NCBI RefSeq assembly: GCF_000970085.1
Contig: NZ_CP009506.1
Coordinates: forward strand, 1,178,001-1,242,000
Source: Methanosarcina siciliae T4/M
Lineage (GTDB): Archaea; Halobacteriota; Methanosarcinia; Methanosarcinales; Methanosarcinaceae
Length of the DNA stretch: 64,000 nucleotides
Direction: 5' to 3'
The translations under genes were made by a program, and so were the position numbers. Shown in pieces: positions 19,587 to 28,779 of the stretch. Positions within the stretch are counted from its first letter, which is position 1; every line of letters starts with the position of its first letter. The notes under the pieces are model-generated. The model saw only the letters and a list, made by a program, of their open reading frames with translations. It searched no databases and had not been told where the DNA came from.

Positions 19587-20306
19587 TCAGCTATTTCTAA
19601 CTTTTTTCTTTGCAAGAATCATATGCGGAGGCTTGATATACGCAGCTGCATGACCGGAAGGATCGTTTCGTTCCAAAAACGCATCATAATCGTCCAAAAA
19701 CCTCCATGTTAAATCCTCAAATCCGTGAGATTCTGCGAGGTCAGCTATCCTCTCGGGAGTATTTTCTTTCGCAAAGGGCAGATTAGGTTTAACATCACCG
19801 TACAGCTCATCAAATCGTTCGTAACGACTACTTTTTTTCTCTGTTCCATCCGGATTATGGAACCACAAACCATCAATTATCATCATAATGCCTCCGTCTT
19901 TTAAAAGCCGGCAACACTCACCCAGAAACTTATCCGGTTGAGGCAAAGTCCAGAGAAGATACTTGCTAAAAACAAAATCATACTCTCCGTCTTTAAGAGG
20001 AATTTTTTCTGCATCTCCCCGCATTAACAAAACATTTACTCCCTTTTCTCGGGCATTTGCAGCTGCTTTTTCAAGCATATTTTCGGACAAATCAACACCT
20101 GTTACATCGTGTCCCATGGCAGCAAGGGAGATGGCAAGAATCCCGGGACCTGTTCCAACTTCCACTGCACGGACTTTTTTATCAGTCAGCAGAATTTCTG
20201 AAAAAACGGATTTCCAGACATCCATTTCCTCATCCATACAGTGAGCATATTCTGTGTGATAATCAGAACTTCTGAAGTCCCAGTATTCTAATATTTTATC
20301 TTTCAT
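19587..20306 (-). CDS. Class I SAM-dependent methyltransferase (paralogue 1)
   Basis: 239 residues from ATG 20306, preferred over the upstream start at 20330 because GAGGGACGG precedes it and because the paralogue at 24198 also begins MKDKI. Motif I is VEVGTGPGILAISLAAMG, with the acidic residue VTGVDLSENML at the end of strand 2 and GDAEKIPL as motif II. It belongs to the UbiE/methyltransferase-11 type; the substrate is unknown. It is divergent from the first binding-protein gene, and its paralogue lies inside the transporter operon. This suggests a role linked to the transported compound or metal. Confidence 0.82.
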   Translation of the reverse strand: MKDKILEYWDFRSSDYHTEYAHCMDEEMDVWKSVFSEILLTDKKVRAVEVGTGPGILAISLAAMGHDVTGVDLSENMLEKAAANAREKGVNVLLMRGDAEKIPLKDGEYDFVFSKYLLWTLPQPDKFLGECCRLLKDGGIMMIIDGLWFHNPDGTEKKSSRYERFDELYGDVKPNLPFAKENTPERIADLAESHGFEDLTWRFLDDYDAFLERNDPSGHAAAYIKPPHMILAKKKVRNS

Positions 20307-20330
20307 TTTCCGTCCCTCAAAAATTGACAT

Positions 20331-20835
20331 AAAAAAGTTTCTACCGGAAACAGATACATCTCAGATCCAGTTACATTGTTATCCGGAGTAAAAATACAGG
20401 CCGAATATGAGACGATACCGAGAAACTTTTCATCCAAATCTTTCCTTTGTATGCGACAGACACGTAAAATTACCGTGAGCACAACAGTTAATGCTATGAG
20501 CGCCGGGATGACAATTTGTAATTATGAGATCTTTCCTCATAAAATTGCATCCGTGCAGTATAACCATAACATTAGGTAGTGTTATTATTTACAAAAATAT
20601 TCTGTGAATATCATCATAATTAACAAGATATTAATATTTATGCATTTTATTTCATATTTATAATTGAAGATATCACAATGAATTTACGGATATAATCTGG
20701 AGTATTCTAAACATATCATTACATCAGCCATATGAATATCGGATAAAATCACACGATTTAAATATACATTCCATATAACTTAGTTAAAAATAGTATTAAT
20801 AATATCATAAATATTTATACACATTGGTGCTATTG
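20331..20835. promoter_or_regulatory. Divergent promoter region between methyltransferase 1 and the first binding protein
   Basis: About 500 bp of very AT-rich DNA. It includes several TATA-like strings upstream of 20836 (for example AATATCATAAATATTTATAC near 20800) and the inverted repeat ATATTC-TGT-GAATAT near 20600, a possible operator. There is no ORF. The regulator is unknown. Confidence 0.35.
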
Positions 20836-22407
20836 ATGAAATTCAACGTACAAAAAACAAAAATCTCTTCCCCGGCAGTTGCAGTAATTTTGATTGTGGC
20901 ATTGCTCTGTTCAGGATGTACCGAGACTGGGGGGACTGAAGAAAAAGTTCTCCGCGTAGTTTTTAACGAAGGCCCCGATACCGGAGGCAGTCTTGATCCT
21001 GCCAACGGCTGGACAGGGTGGTATGTCCATCAGGCAGGCATCTATGAAACACTGTTCTATTATGATGCGGACATGAATCTCATGCCCAAACTTGCAACCG
21101 GCTACAAACAGTTAAATGATACGGAATGGGAAATCCAGCTCCGTGAGGATGTAAGCTTCCACGACGGAACAAAGATGAATGCGGATGCAGTTCTCTTTTC
21201 GCTGAACAGAGTACTTGACCCGACAAACAGCAGGTCATCCGAGTACTCCTTCATCAAAGAGGTACGAAAAACCGGCGAGTACACCATTGTCATCGAAACT
21301 AATGATGTTTATGCTCCATTGATAGCATCCCTTGTAGACCCGATAATGTCGATCATTAGCCCCAGCATTGTTGACGCGGACAAAGAGCCGATCGGGACCG
21401 GTCCCTTCAAGTTTGTTTCCTTTGAACCGGGTACAAGCCTTGAAATAGAAAAGAACCCTGATTACTGGGACGGTGATGTCAAAGTTGACCGTATACTTAT
21501 TCAGTACAACAAAGACAGCACTGCCAGAACCCTGATGATAAAATCAGGAGATGTTGACATTGCCAGAGATCCTCTCCAGAGCGAGTATTCGGCACTTCAG
21601 GCCAATCCTGATATAAACGTCATTTCCAGAGAAACCCTGCGGACGTACTTCCTGTTTGTAAATGGTGGTAAAGCCCCATTTGACGATGTCAGAGTCCGCC
21701 AGGCCCTCTCCTACGCAATCAACCGCCAGGAAATTGTGGATACGGCACTTGAAGGGGTTTCCGGCCTTCCGGCAACCGGTATATTCACAAATACCATGCC
21801 GTGGAACGCAAACGACCAGATCGAAGCCTATGAATATAACCCGGAAAAAGCTCTGGAACTCTTCGAAGAAGCGGGAATCACGAAAGGCACAGATGGCAAA
21901 CTCTACTACAACGGGGAGCCGTTCACCATTGAAATCCAGACCTACACAAAACGTGCAGCTCTTCAGCCGAGTGCGGAAATCCTAGCCTCACAGCTGGAAG
22001 ATATAGGCATTACCTCAACCGTGACAATTCTGGATAGTGCTGCCCTTACAGCAAACGCTGTTGCAGGAACGTATGACTTTTCACTTGCTGCGTGGAGTAC
22101 GGCACCGACAGGTGATCCTGATTACTTCCTCTCGCTTCATTATCTCTCAACCGGGAATTACGCAGCCAACTGGCTTCGCTATTCTAACCCTCAGGTCGAT
22201 GAATTGATTCTTGAAGCAAGGAAAGAGACGGACGAAGAGAAACGCGCGGAGCTATACGACGAAATCCAGATACAGATTCAGGAAGATGCAGCAATACTGC
22301 CCGTCTTCTATGCCAACGAAATCTATGCACTGTCATCGGATGTTGAAGGTTTTGTAATGTATCCAAACGAGTACACAATCATCACCAAGGATATCGGATT
22401 TGCATAA
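20836..22407 (+). CDS. ABC transporter substrate-binding lipoprotein, peptide/nickel family (1)
   Basis: Extracytoplasmic SBP_bac_5 (DppA/NikA-type) protein, 523 residues from ATG 20836, which has a GGTG site upstream; the frame also opens at GTG 20824. The signal peptide ends in a lipobox (LLCSGC), so the protein is lipid-anchored outside the membrane. Family features are LATGYKQLNDTEWEIQLRED, VSFHDGTKMNADAVLFSLNR and FDDVRVRQALSYAINRQEI. It is a close paralogue of the next gene. The ligand could be peptides, nickel or a metal chelate; the sequence alone does not decide. Confidence 0.87.
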   Translation: MKFNVQKTKISSPAVAVILIVALLCSGCTETGGTEEKVLRVVFNEGPDTGGSLDPANGWTGWYVHQAGIYETLFYYDADMNLMPKLATGYKQLNDTEWEIQLREDVSFHDGTKMNADAVLFSLNRVLDPTNSRSSEYSFIKEVRKTGEYTIVIETNDVYAPLIASLVDPIMSIISPSIVDADKEPIGTGPFKFVSFEPGTSLEIEKNPDYWDGDVKVDRILIQYNKDSTARTLMIKSGDVDIARDPLQSEYSALQANPDINVISRETLRTYFLFVNGGKAPFDDVRVRQALSYAINRQEIVDTALEGVSGLPATGIFTNTMPWNANDQIEAYEYNPEKALELFEEAGITKGTDGKLYYNGEPFTIEIQTYTKRAALQPSAEILASQLEDIGITSTVTILDSAALTANAVAGTYDFSLAAWSTAPTGDPDYFLSLHYLSTGNYAANWLRYSNPQVDELILEARKETDEEKRAELYDEIQIQIQEDAAILPVFYANEIYALSSDVEGFVMYPNEYTIITKDIGFA

Positions 22408-22623
22408 ATTTCTTGAGAAGGCCAGGGACTTCCACAGTGAAGTTCTGGCCTATCCAATTCAAAAACATGCCCGGAACAAGCTCCGAAATAACGAGAAGAT
22501 TTCCGGAAACAGGTATCTGCGGAAACTCAATCTCATGGAAAAAAATCTGTGAGGTAAAAAGTTGATTTTGAGCTTGTTTCATCCAGGTTGGATAGTAATT
22601 TTTTGACTGTAAGAGGTATTGAC

Positions 22624-24186
22624 ATGGCTTTGAGGATGAAGTTATCGTTTGCCTGTACTGCAATTATTTTTGTTGCAATAATCATCTGTTCGGGTTGTGT
22701 TCAGACAGAGGGTTCTGAAGAAAAAATTCTTCACGTAGCTCTCACGACCGGCCCTGATACAGGAGGAAGCCTTGATCCTTCCATTTCATGGGAAGGCTGG
22801 CCCATGCGAAGAACCGGAATCTATGAGACACTCTTTTCTTACAACGAAAACATGACGCTCCAGCCTGAACTTGCAACAGGCTATAAGCAGCTAAATGAGA
22901 CAGCATGGAGAATTCAGCTCCGCAGGAATGTAAGCTTCCATGATGGGACCGTAATGGACGCAGATACCGTGATATATTCCATCAACAGGGTTCTTGCTCC
23001 TTCGAACAGCAGGTCATCGGAATACTCTTTTATCAAAAACATCTACAAAACCGATGACTACACAATCGTTTTGGAAACAAATGAACCATACGCGCCAACG
23101 ATTCTCATGTTCACGGACACTATCATGTCAATTGTAAGTCCCAACGCCAGTGACCTCGACAAAGAGCCGGTCGGAACAGGTCCGTACATGTTTGTATCAT
23201 TCGAACCTGGCTCCAGTATAGAACTGGTAAAGAATCCTGCTTACTGGGGTGAGGAACCAAAAATCGACCGGATAATTATCCAGTACAGTAAAGACGCCGC
23301 AGCTCGAACTCTTTTGCTCAAATCAGGCGATGTTGACCTTACAAGAGATATCCTGCAAAGCGAATACCAAAACCTTGAAGATGATCCTGATATTGAGATC
23401 TTATCCAGAGAAACGCTTCGAACCTACTTTATGTATATTAACGAAGGAAAAGCTCCATTCGACGATGTAAGAGTTCGCCAGGCGCTTAATTATGCTCTTG
23501 ACCGCCAGGAAATCGTTGACACAGCCCTCGAAGGCGTTGCAGGCTCTCCGGCAACCGGAATATTCCCGGACATCATGCCCTGGAGTGCGAATTACAAGAT
23601 TGAAGCTTACGAATATAACCCTGAAAAAGCTCTGGAACTCCTTGCTGAAGCGGGAATCAAACCGGGAAGTGATGAGAGGCTCTATTACAACGGAGAGCCG
23701 TTCACAATTGAAATCCAGACCTATACAAAACAGGCAGCACACCAGCCAATGGCAGAAGTAATTGCCACCCAGTTTGAAAAAATAAGCATCCCCGTTACGA
23801 TAAAAATTGCCGAAACAAACTCAATTAGTGCCGATGCAGTAGCCGGAAACTATGACCTTGCACTCTATTCCTGGGGAGTTGCACCTGTAGGAGATCCTGA
23901 CTACTTCGTGTCCAGCCACTTCCTTTCAACCGGTACCTACGCATCTAACTGGCTCCGTTATTCGAATCCCCAGGTTGACGAATGGATTCTTGAAGCAAGG
24001 GCCGAAACAGACAAAGAAAAACGTACAGAACTCTATGACATGATTCAGGAACAGGTCCAGAATGACGCGGTACTTGTCTGTATTGCATACAAGAATGAAA
24101 TTGACGGGGGCTCGCCCGACCTCAAAGGTTTTGAAATTTATCCGAACGAATACACGTTCCTTACAAACGAAATGGAACTTGCCTGA
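22624..24186 (+). CDS. ABC transporter substrate-binding lipoprotein, peptide/nickel family (2)
   Basis: Second SBP_bac_5 lipoprotein, 520 residues from ATG 22624, which has AAGAGG about 9 bp upstream; the open frame extends to 22588. The lipobox is IICSGC. It is strongly similar to the preceding protein over its length, for example in VSFHDGTVMDADTVIYSINR and FDDVRVRQALNYALDRQEI, with clear divergence in the C-terminal ligand lobe. Two binding proteins thus share one set of permeases and ATPases, which may widen ligand range. About 215 bp separate it from the first copy, so it may have its own promoter. Confidence 0.87.
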   Translation: MALRMKLSFACTAIIFVAIIICSGCVQTEGSEEKILHVALTTGPDTGGSLDPSISWEGWPMRRTGIYETLFSYNENMTLQPELATGYKQLNETAWRIQLRRNVSFHDGTVMDADTVIYSINRVLAPSNSRSSEYSFIKNIYKTDDYTIVLETNEPYAPTILMFTDTIMSIVSPNASDLDKEPVGTGPYMFVSFEPGSSIELVKNPAYWGEEPKIDRIIIQYSKDAAARTLLLKSGDVDLTRDILQSEYQNLEDDPDIEILSRETLRTYFMYINEGKAPFDDVRVRQALNYALDRQEIVDTALEGVAGSPATGIFPDIMPWSANYKIEAYEYNPEKALELLAEAGIKPGSDERLYYNGEPFTIEIQTYTKQAAHQPMAEVIATQFEKISIPVTIKIAETNSISADAVAGNYDLALYSWGVAPVGDPDYFVSSHFLSTGTYASNWLRYSNPQVDEWILEARAETDKEKRTELYDMIQEQVQNDAVLVCIAYKNEIDGGSPDLKGFEIYPNEYTFLTNEMELA

Positions 24187-24197
24187 AGGATTAAAAA

Positions 24198-24890
24198 ATG
24201 AAAGACAAAATTACAGCACACTGGAATAAAAGAAGTCCAAGTTACCGTAAAATGTATCGTGACCACCTTGATGAAGAGATTCTCCTTATGAAAAACCTCT
24301 TTTCAGAGAAATTGCCTGCAGGTAAAAAACTCAGTGTCCTTGATATCGGAACTGGACCTGGAATCCAGGCCTTTGTTTTCGCCGAGCTGGGACACAATGT
24401 TACGGCCCTCGACATCTCAAAAGAGATGCTTGCAGGGGCAAAAGAAGGGGCAAGGAACCGTAATTTGTTAATCAGGTTTGTTGAAGGGGACGGAGAGAAC
24501 CTGCCTTTTGAAGCCTGTACGTTTGATATTATTGTAAACATGCATCTTCTCTGGACGCTCACGGATCACGACAAATTCTTCAGTGAATGCAAAAGAGTCC
24601 TGGTTCCCGGAGGCAGGATTCTTGCGATTGACGGGCAATGGTTCCAGCAAGAATACGTTTCAGACGGAAATAATAACCCTGAAGAAAGAACTTACGAGGA
24701 GTTAATCGAGTATCTTCCGCTTTACAAAAGCAACTCGCCTGAAATGATTGCAGGCCTCATGGAAAATAACGGGTTTTCGGATGTCTCCTGGAAAGCTCTT
24801 CCCGAGTATGCCGAGTATATGAAAAGATGCGATCCGGAAGGTCATGACTATTTATCTGTTCCATACCTCGCCACAGGAGTAAAATATTGA
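24198..24890 (+). CDS. Class I SAM-dependent methyltransferase (paralogue 2)
   Basis: 230 residues, starting 11 bp after the second binding-protein gene and ending 31 bp before the first permease, so it is embedded in the transporter operon. Motif I is LDIGTGPGIQAFVFAELG, the acidic loop is VTALDISKEML and motif II is GDGENLPFE. It matches paralogue 1 (MKDKI start, HLLWTL/YLLWTL, AIDGQWF/IDGLWF). The substrate is not known. Operon placement argues that it modifies the imported compound or makes a ligand for uptake. Confidence 0.84.
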   Translation: MKDKITAHWNKRSPSYRKMYRDHLDEEILLMKNLFSEKLPAGKKLSVLDIGTGPGIQAFVFAELGHNVTALDISKEMLAGAKEGARNRNLLIRFVEGDGENLPFEACTFDIIVNMHLLWTLTDHDKFFSECKRVLVPGGRILAIDGQWFQQEYVSDGNNNPEERTYEELIEYLPLYKSNSPEMIAGLMENNGFSDVSWKALPEYAEYMKRCDPEGHDYLSVPYLATGVKY

Positions 24891-24921
24891 TGAAGAGCTG
24901 AAGTTTTCAAGAGGCACTGTA

Positions 24922-25872
24922 ATGCTAAAAGAGTATTTCATCCGTCGGGCTCTATATTTCTTTCCGGTTCTCATATTTATCTCATTTATGAGTTTCTCAC
25001 TCATCTACATCGCTCCGGGTGACCCGGCAGAGATTATGATGACCAGTCCCTCGGGGGGGTATGATGAAGCAGCTGTTGAAGCGTTCCGTATAGCCCACGG
25101 GCTTGACCAGCCGTTTTACATCCAGTATCTGAACTGGCTCAAAGCCGCAGCTGTAGGGGACTTTGGTTACTCGTACATGAGCGAACAGCCGGTGTTTGAA
25201 ACTGTTCTGAATGCATTCAAAAATACACTGACACTTTCCGTTCTTGCTCTTGCAATTGCTCTTTTTATCTCCATTCCCTTTGGTGTCGTGTCAGCTCTGA
25301 AACATAACACCATTGTTGATGACGCCTGCCGCTTTGGTGCTCTTCTCGGAGTGTCCATGCCAAACTTCTGGCAGGCCTATCTGATGATAATTCTCTTCTC
25401 GGTAATAATTCACTGGTTCCCGGCATCCGGATTCGGTCACGGGACTGACATCAGCTACATGATCCTGCCAGCGACTGTTCTTGGGACAGGATCGGCGGCG
25501 GTGATGATGCGAATGATCCGTTCAAGCATGCTGGAAGTCATGGGAAAGGAATATATCCAGACTGCACGCGGAAAAGGGCTTTCTGAACAAATCGTTGTCT
25601 TCAGGCATGCATTGAAAAACGCGCTTGTTCCGGTTATCACAGTGGTCGGGCTGTCGATTGGTTTTCTCTTAAACGGCTCGGTTGTTGTTGAGACAATTTT
25701 CGGATGGGCGGGTATTGGGAATCTTGTGGTGGACTCAATTCTTTCCCATGACTATATGATGGTACAGGGCACGGTGCTCTTTGTTGCCGTTATTTTTCTT
25801 TTGATCAACTTCTTTGTAGACTTATTCTATGTTTGGGCAAACCCGGAGATACGCTATGATAGAAATTCTTAA
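24922..25872 (+). CDS. ABC transporter permease, DppB/NikB type
   Basis: Inner-membrane permease of 316 residues with six predicted transmembrane segments; the first is at residues 10-30. The cytoplasmic EAA loop that contacts the ATPase is in the segment RGKGLSEQIVVFRHALKNA. Other family features are the N-terminal PGDPAEIMM and the C-terminal FGWAGIGNLVVDSI. It pairs with the next gene, whose start overlaps its stop by 17 bp. Start ATG 24922. Confidence 0.93.
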   Translation: MLKEYFIRRALYFFPVLIFISFMSFSLIYIAPGDPAEIMMTSPSGGYDEAAVEAFRIAHGLDQPFYIQYLNWLKAAAVGDFGYSYMSEQPVFETVLNAFKNTLTLSVLALAIALFISIPFGVVSALKHNTIVDDACRFGALLGVSMPNFWQAYLMIILFSVIIHWFPASGFGHGTDISYMILPATVLGTGSAAVMMRMIRSSMLEVMGKEYIQTARGKGLSEQIVVFRHALKNALVPVITVVGLSIGFLLNGSVVVETIFGWAGIGNLVVDSILSHDYMMVQGTVLFVAVIFLLINFFVDLFYVWANPEIRYDRNS

Positions 25873-26695
25873 AAACCGGCAGATTACCATCTCCCTGATA
25901 ATTCTCGGAGGGCTCATCATCATGGCCGTGTTTGCCGGGGTTTTAGCCCCATATGACTACACGGAAAAGGACCTGCAGAACCGTCTGCAACCTCCTTCTT
26001 CCGACCACATATTCGGGACCGACCACCTTGGCCGCGATATTCTGACAATGGTGATGTACGGTGCAAGGGCATCCCTTTTCGTCGGGTTTGCGGTTGTAAG
26101 TGTTTCGCTTGCGGTAGGAGTAGTACTTGGCGTTCTGGCAGGGTATTACGGCGGCTGGCTGGATGAGATTATCATGCGGCTGACGGATAGTTTCCTTGCA
26201 TTTCCGTCGATGTTTCTGGCCCTTGCAATTACCGCATTTCTGGGTCAGGGGATGGAAAACATGATGCTTGCTTTAATTGTTGTCGAGTGGACGGTGTTTG
26301 CGAGAGTTGCACGCGGTTCAACCCTTGACGTCAAGACAAAAGGCTATGTCCGGGCCTCCCGCTGGGTCGGTGCTTCAAACAGTTATGTGATGATAAAGCA
26401 TATCCTTCCGAATATTATCTCACCTGTTTTGATAATGGCAACGCTTGGAATTGGGAACGTGATTCTGGCAGCAGCCGGTTTAAGTTTCCTCGGGCTTGGG
26501 GTGCAGCCCGCAACACCGGAGTGGGGTGCGATGCTGAATGCAGGCAGGACCTATGTCACAACCGCTCCCTGGCTGATGCTCTTCCCGGGTCTTTTTATCA
26601 TGATAACCGTGCTTGCGTTCAACTACTTCGGCGACGGACTGCGGGATGCACTTGACCAGAAGATGAAAAATATTGAGCTTGAAGGGAGGTTCTGA
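25856..26695 (+). CDS. ABC transporter permease, DppC/NikC type
   Basis: Second permease, 279 residues. The longer frame opens at 25829, but ATG 25856 (IEILKNRQITISLI) gives the normal DppC N-terminus and overlaps the upstream stop. It has the hallmark N-terminal segment IFGTDHLGRDILTMVMYGAR, about five to six transmembrane segments, and the EAA-type loop RASRWVGASNSYVMIKHILP. It forms the heterodimeric channel with the DppB-like protein. Confidence 0.93.
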   Translation: MIEILKNRQITISLIILGGLIIMAVFAGVLAPYDYTEKDLQNRLQPPSSDHIFGTDHLGRDILTMVMYGARASLFVGFAVVSVSLAVGVVLGVLAGYYGGWLDEIIMRLTDSFLAFPSMFLALAITAFLGQGMENMMLALIVVEWTVFARVARGSTLDVKTKGYVRASRWVGASNSYVMIKHILPNIISPVLIMATLGIGNVILAAAGLSFLGLGVQPATPEWGAMLNAGRTYVTTAPWLMLFPGLFIMITVLAFNYFGDGLRDALDQKMKNIELEGRF

Positions 26696-26696
26696 T

Positions 26697-27635
26697 ATGC
26701 CTGATGTGTTGCTGAAAGTATCCGGGGTTTCCGTATCAATCCCAACCGGACAGGGATCAGTTCACGCAGTTGATGATGCGGTATTTTCTATTAATAGACA
26801 TGAGGTGTTTTCACTGATAGGGGAGTCAGGAAGCGGAAAATCGATACTTGGCCAGGCAATAATGCGGCTGCTTCCCCCGAATGCAGTGTTTTCCGGGAAA
26901 GTGGAACTTGGCGGTACAGAGATATCCGCTCTTTCCGAAAAAGAGATGCAGAAAGTCCGCGGCAAAACGGTTGCATCAATTGCCCAGAACCCGTATCTTG
27001 CGATGAATCCCGGGATAAGAGTTGGCACTCAGATTGCTGAGCCGATGCGGGCACATCTCGGGATAAGTAAAGAGGACGCAAAGACCAGGGCTTGCCGGGC
27101 TCTGAAGTATTTTGACATCATCCCTTCCGAGGTGCGGGAAAGGGAATACCCGTTCCAGTACAGCGGCGGAATGCTGCAGCGGGCTATGGTTGCAATGGGA
27201 ACGGCTGCAGATCCCGAGCTGATCATCGCTGATGAACCAACAAAAGGTGTTGATGTGCTAAAAAAGCGCAATATTGCGGCAATTTTTAAGAAGGTTGTCT
27301 CGAAAGGTTGTGCGTTTCTTTTAATTACGCATGATGTCGGTTTTGCTCGGGTGATGTCGGACCGAATCGCGGTAAACTACTGCGGGCAGATAATAGAGAT
27401 TGCAGGAAAGGACCCGTTTTTCAAAGAGCCTCTGCATCCATATTCAAAAGCGCTTCTGGATGCGGTGCCGGAACGCGGCATGCACCCCATTCCGGGCCAG
27501 TCCCCTTCAATGATTGCGGTGCCGGAAGGCTGCAGGTTTCATCCGCGATGCCCGTACAAAACGGACAGATGCCTGACTGATCCGCCGGTTGTGGAATTGG
27601 GGGGAAGATGTGTGAGGTGCTGGATGTATGCTTAA
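26697..27635 (+). CDS. ABC transporter ATP-binding protein, DppD/OppD type
   Basis: Cytoplasmic ATPase, 312 residues from ATG 26697, which has a GGGAGG site; an in-frame start at 26673 overlaps the permease. Walker A is GESGSGKS, the signature YSGGMLQRA and Walker B LIIADEP. The H-loop is LLITHD. The C-terminal oligopeptide-transport extension keeps its cysteine cluster (CRFHPRCPYKTDRC, CVRC). In known Opp/Dpp ATPases this region can hold an iron-sulfur cluster. It overlaps the next ATPase gene by 8 bp. Confidence 0.93.
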   Translation: MPDVLLKVSGVSVSIPTGQGSVHAVDDAVFSINRHEVFSLIGESGSGKSILGQAIMRLLPPNAVFSGKVELGGTEISALSEKEMQKVRGKTVASIAQNPYLAMNPGIRVGTQIAEPMRAHLGISKEDAKTRACRALKYFDIIPSEVREREYPFQYSGGMLQRAMVAMGTAADPELIIADEPTKGVDVLKKRNIAAIFKKVVSKGCAFLLITHDVGFARVMSDRIAVNYCGQIIEIAGKDPFFKEPLHPYSKALLDAVPERGMHPIPGQSPSMIAVPEGCRFHPRCPYKTDRCLTDPPVVELGGRCVRCWMYA

Positions 27636-28545
27636 GGCAGAGAATCTGCGTTATGTTTACACCTCCGGCCTGATTAAAACCACCAAAAAGACAGCTGTCT
27701 GCAGCGTGGATCTTGAGATTCTTCCGGGCGAGACGGTAGCTATTGTCGGAGAGTCAGGGTGCGGAAAATCAACGCTTGCAAAGCTGCTTGTCCAGCAACT
27801 GTCACCGGCTTCAGGGGAAGTGTTTTTCGACGAGACGAAACTGACGGGGATGAGCTGGAAGAAGCTCCGGAAGTTTATGGGAAAAATCCAGTTAATCCCC
27901 CAGAACCCGGCTGATGTGCTTGATCCGAGATGGACGGTTGAAAGGTCGGTTGCCGAGCCGCTGGTGATTTCCAGGGCTTTTTCCAGAGAGGATATTTCGG
28001 CAAAGGTAGATGCCCTGTTTGCGGAAGTGGGGCTTTCTGCAGAGCACAAGCCCCGATATCCGCATGAGCTGTCAGGAGGAGAGCTGCAGAGGGTGGTAAT
28101 TGCCAGGGCGCTTGCTCTGAAGCCCGAGCTGCTGGTCTGCGATGAAGCGACCTCAATGCTCGATGTGTCGGTACAGGCGTTTATTGTGGCGGTGCTCAAA
28201 GAGATTCAGAAGAAACGAGAGCTTGGAATGGTGTTTATCACGCACGACCTGGAGACGGCAAAGGCTGTTTCGGACCGGGGGCTGGTGATGTATGCAGGTG
28301 AAATTGTTGAGGAAGGAAAGGATGTCTTTGATCAGCCTCTGCACCCGTATACGCGTGCCCTTCTGGATGCAGTACGGTATGTGTCGCTTGAGCTTGTGCT
28401 TCCCGAGGAAGGAGAAGCGCAGCCAGCTGGTTTTTCGGGCTGTCCCTACTTCAGATTGTGCCGGGAGAGAACGGACATGTGCAAAGAACCTCAAAAATTG
28501 AGGGATGTTTCGGGGAGATTGGTGAGGTGCTGGAAAGCAAAATGA
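27628..28545 (+). CDS. ABC transporter ATP-binding protein, DppF/OppF type
   Basis: Second ATPase of the heterodimer, 305 residues. Walker A is GESGCGKST, the signature LSGGELQRVVIARAL and Walker B LLVCDEATSMLD. The C-terminus has the same cysteine-rich extension (CPYFRLCRERTDMC, VRCW). It is the last gene of the operon. The downstream 230 bp contain a run of A/T with a short hairpin possibility (TTTTTTCGGAAAAAAA, about 28669-28684) between two converging genes. Confidence 0.93.
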   Translation: MLKAENLRYVYTSGLIKTTKKTAVCSVDLEILPGETVAIVGESGCGKSTLAKLLVQQLSPASGEVFFDETKLTGMSWKKLRKFMGKIQLIPQNPADVLDPRWTVERSVAEPLVISRAFSREDISAKVDALFAEVGLSAEHKPRYPHELSGGELQRVVIARALALKPELLVCDEATSMLDVSVQAFIVAVLKEIQKKRELGMVFITHDLETAKAVSDRGLVMYAGEIVEEGKDVFDQPLHPYTRALLDAVRYVSLELVLPEEGEAQPAGFSGCPYFRLCRERTDMCKEPQKLRDVSGRLVRCWKAK

Positions 28546-28779
28546 CTGCAATCCAGACATTGTTATCCAGAAACTGTTTTATCCACAGGAATTACGTGTG
28601 CAGGAAAAGAAAAACTAAGAGGATATCTTCTAGATCCTGAGATAGTAAACAAATCAATCGGAAATCACTTTTTTCGGAAAAAAAGGTTAAAAAGAGCCGG
28701 TTTAAAAAGAAAAGTTGATTCGGCCAGTCAGAATCTTCTGCAAATCTGCTCTACTTCTCTTTTCGCCTGCACTTCTACT

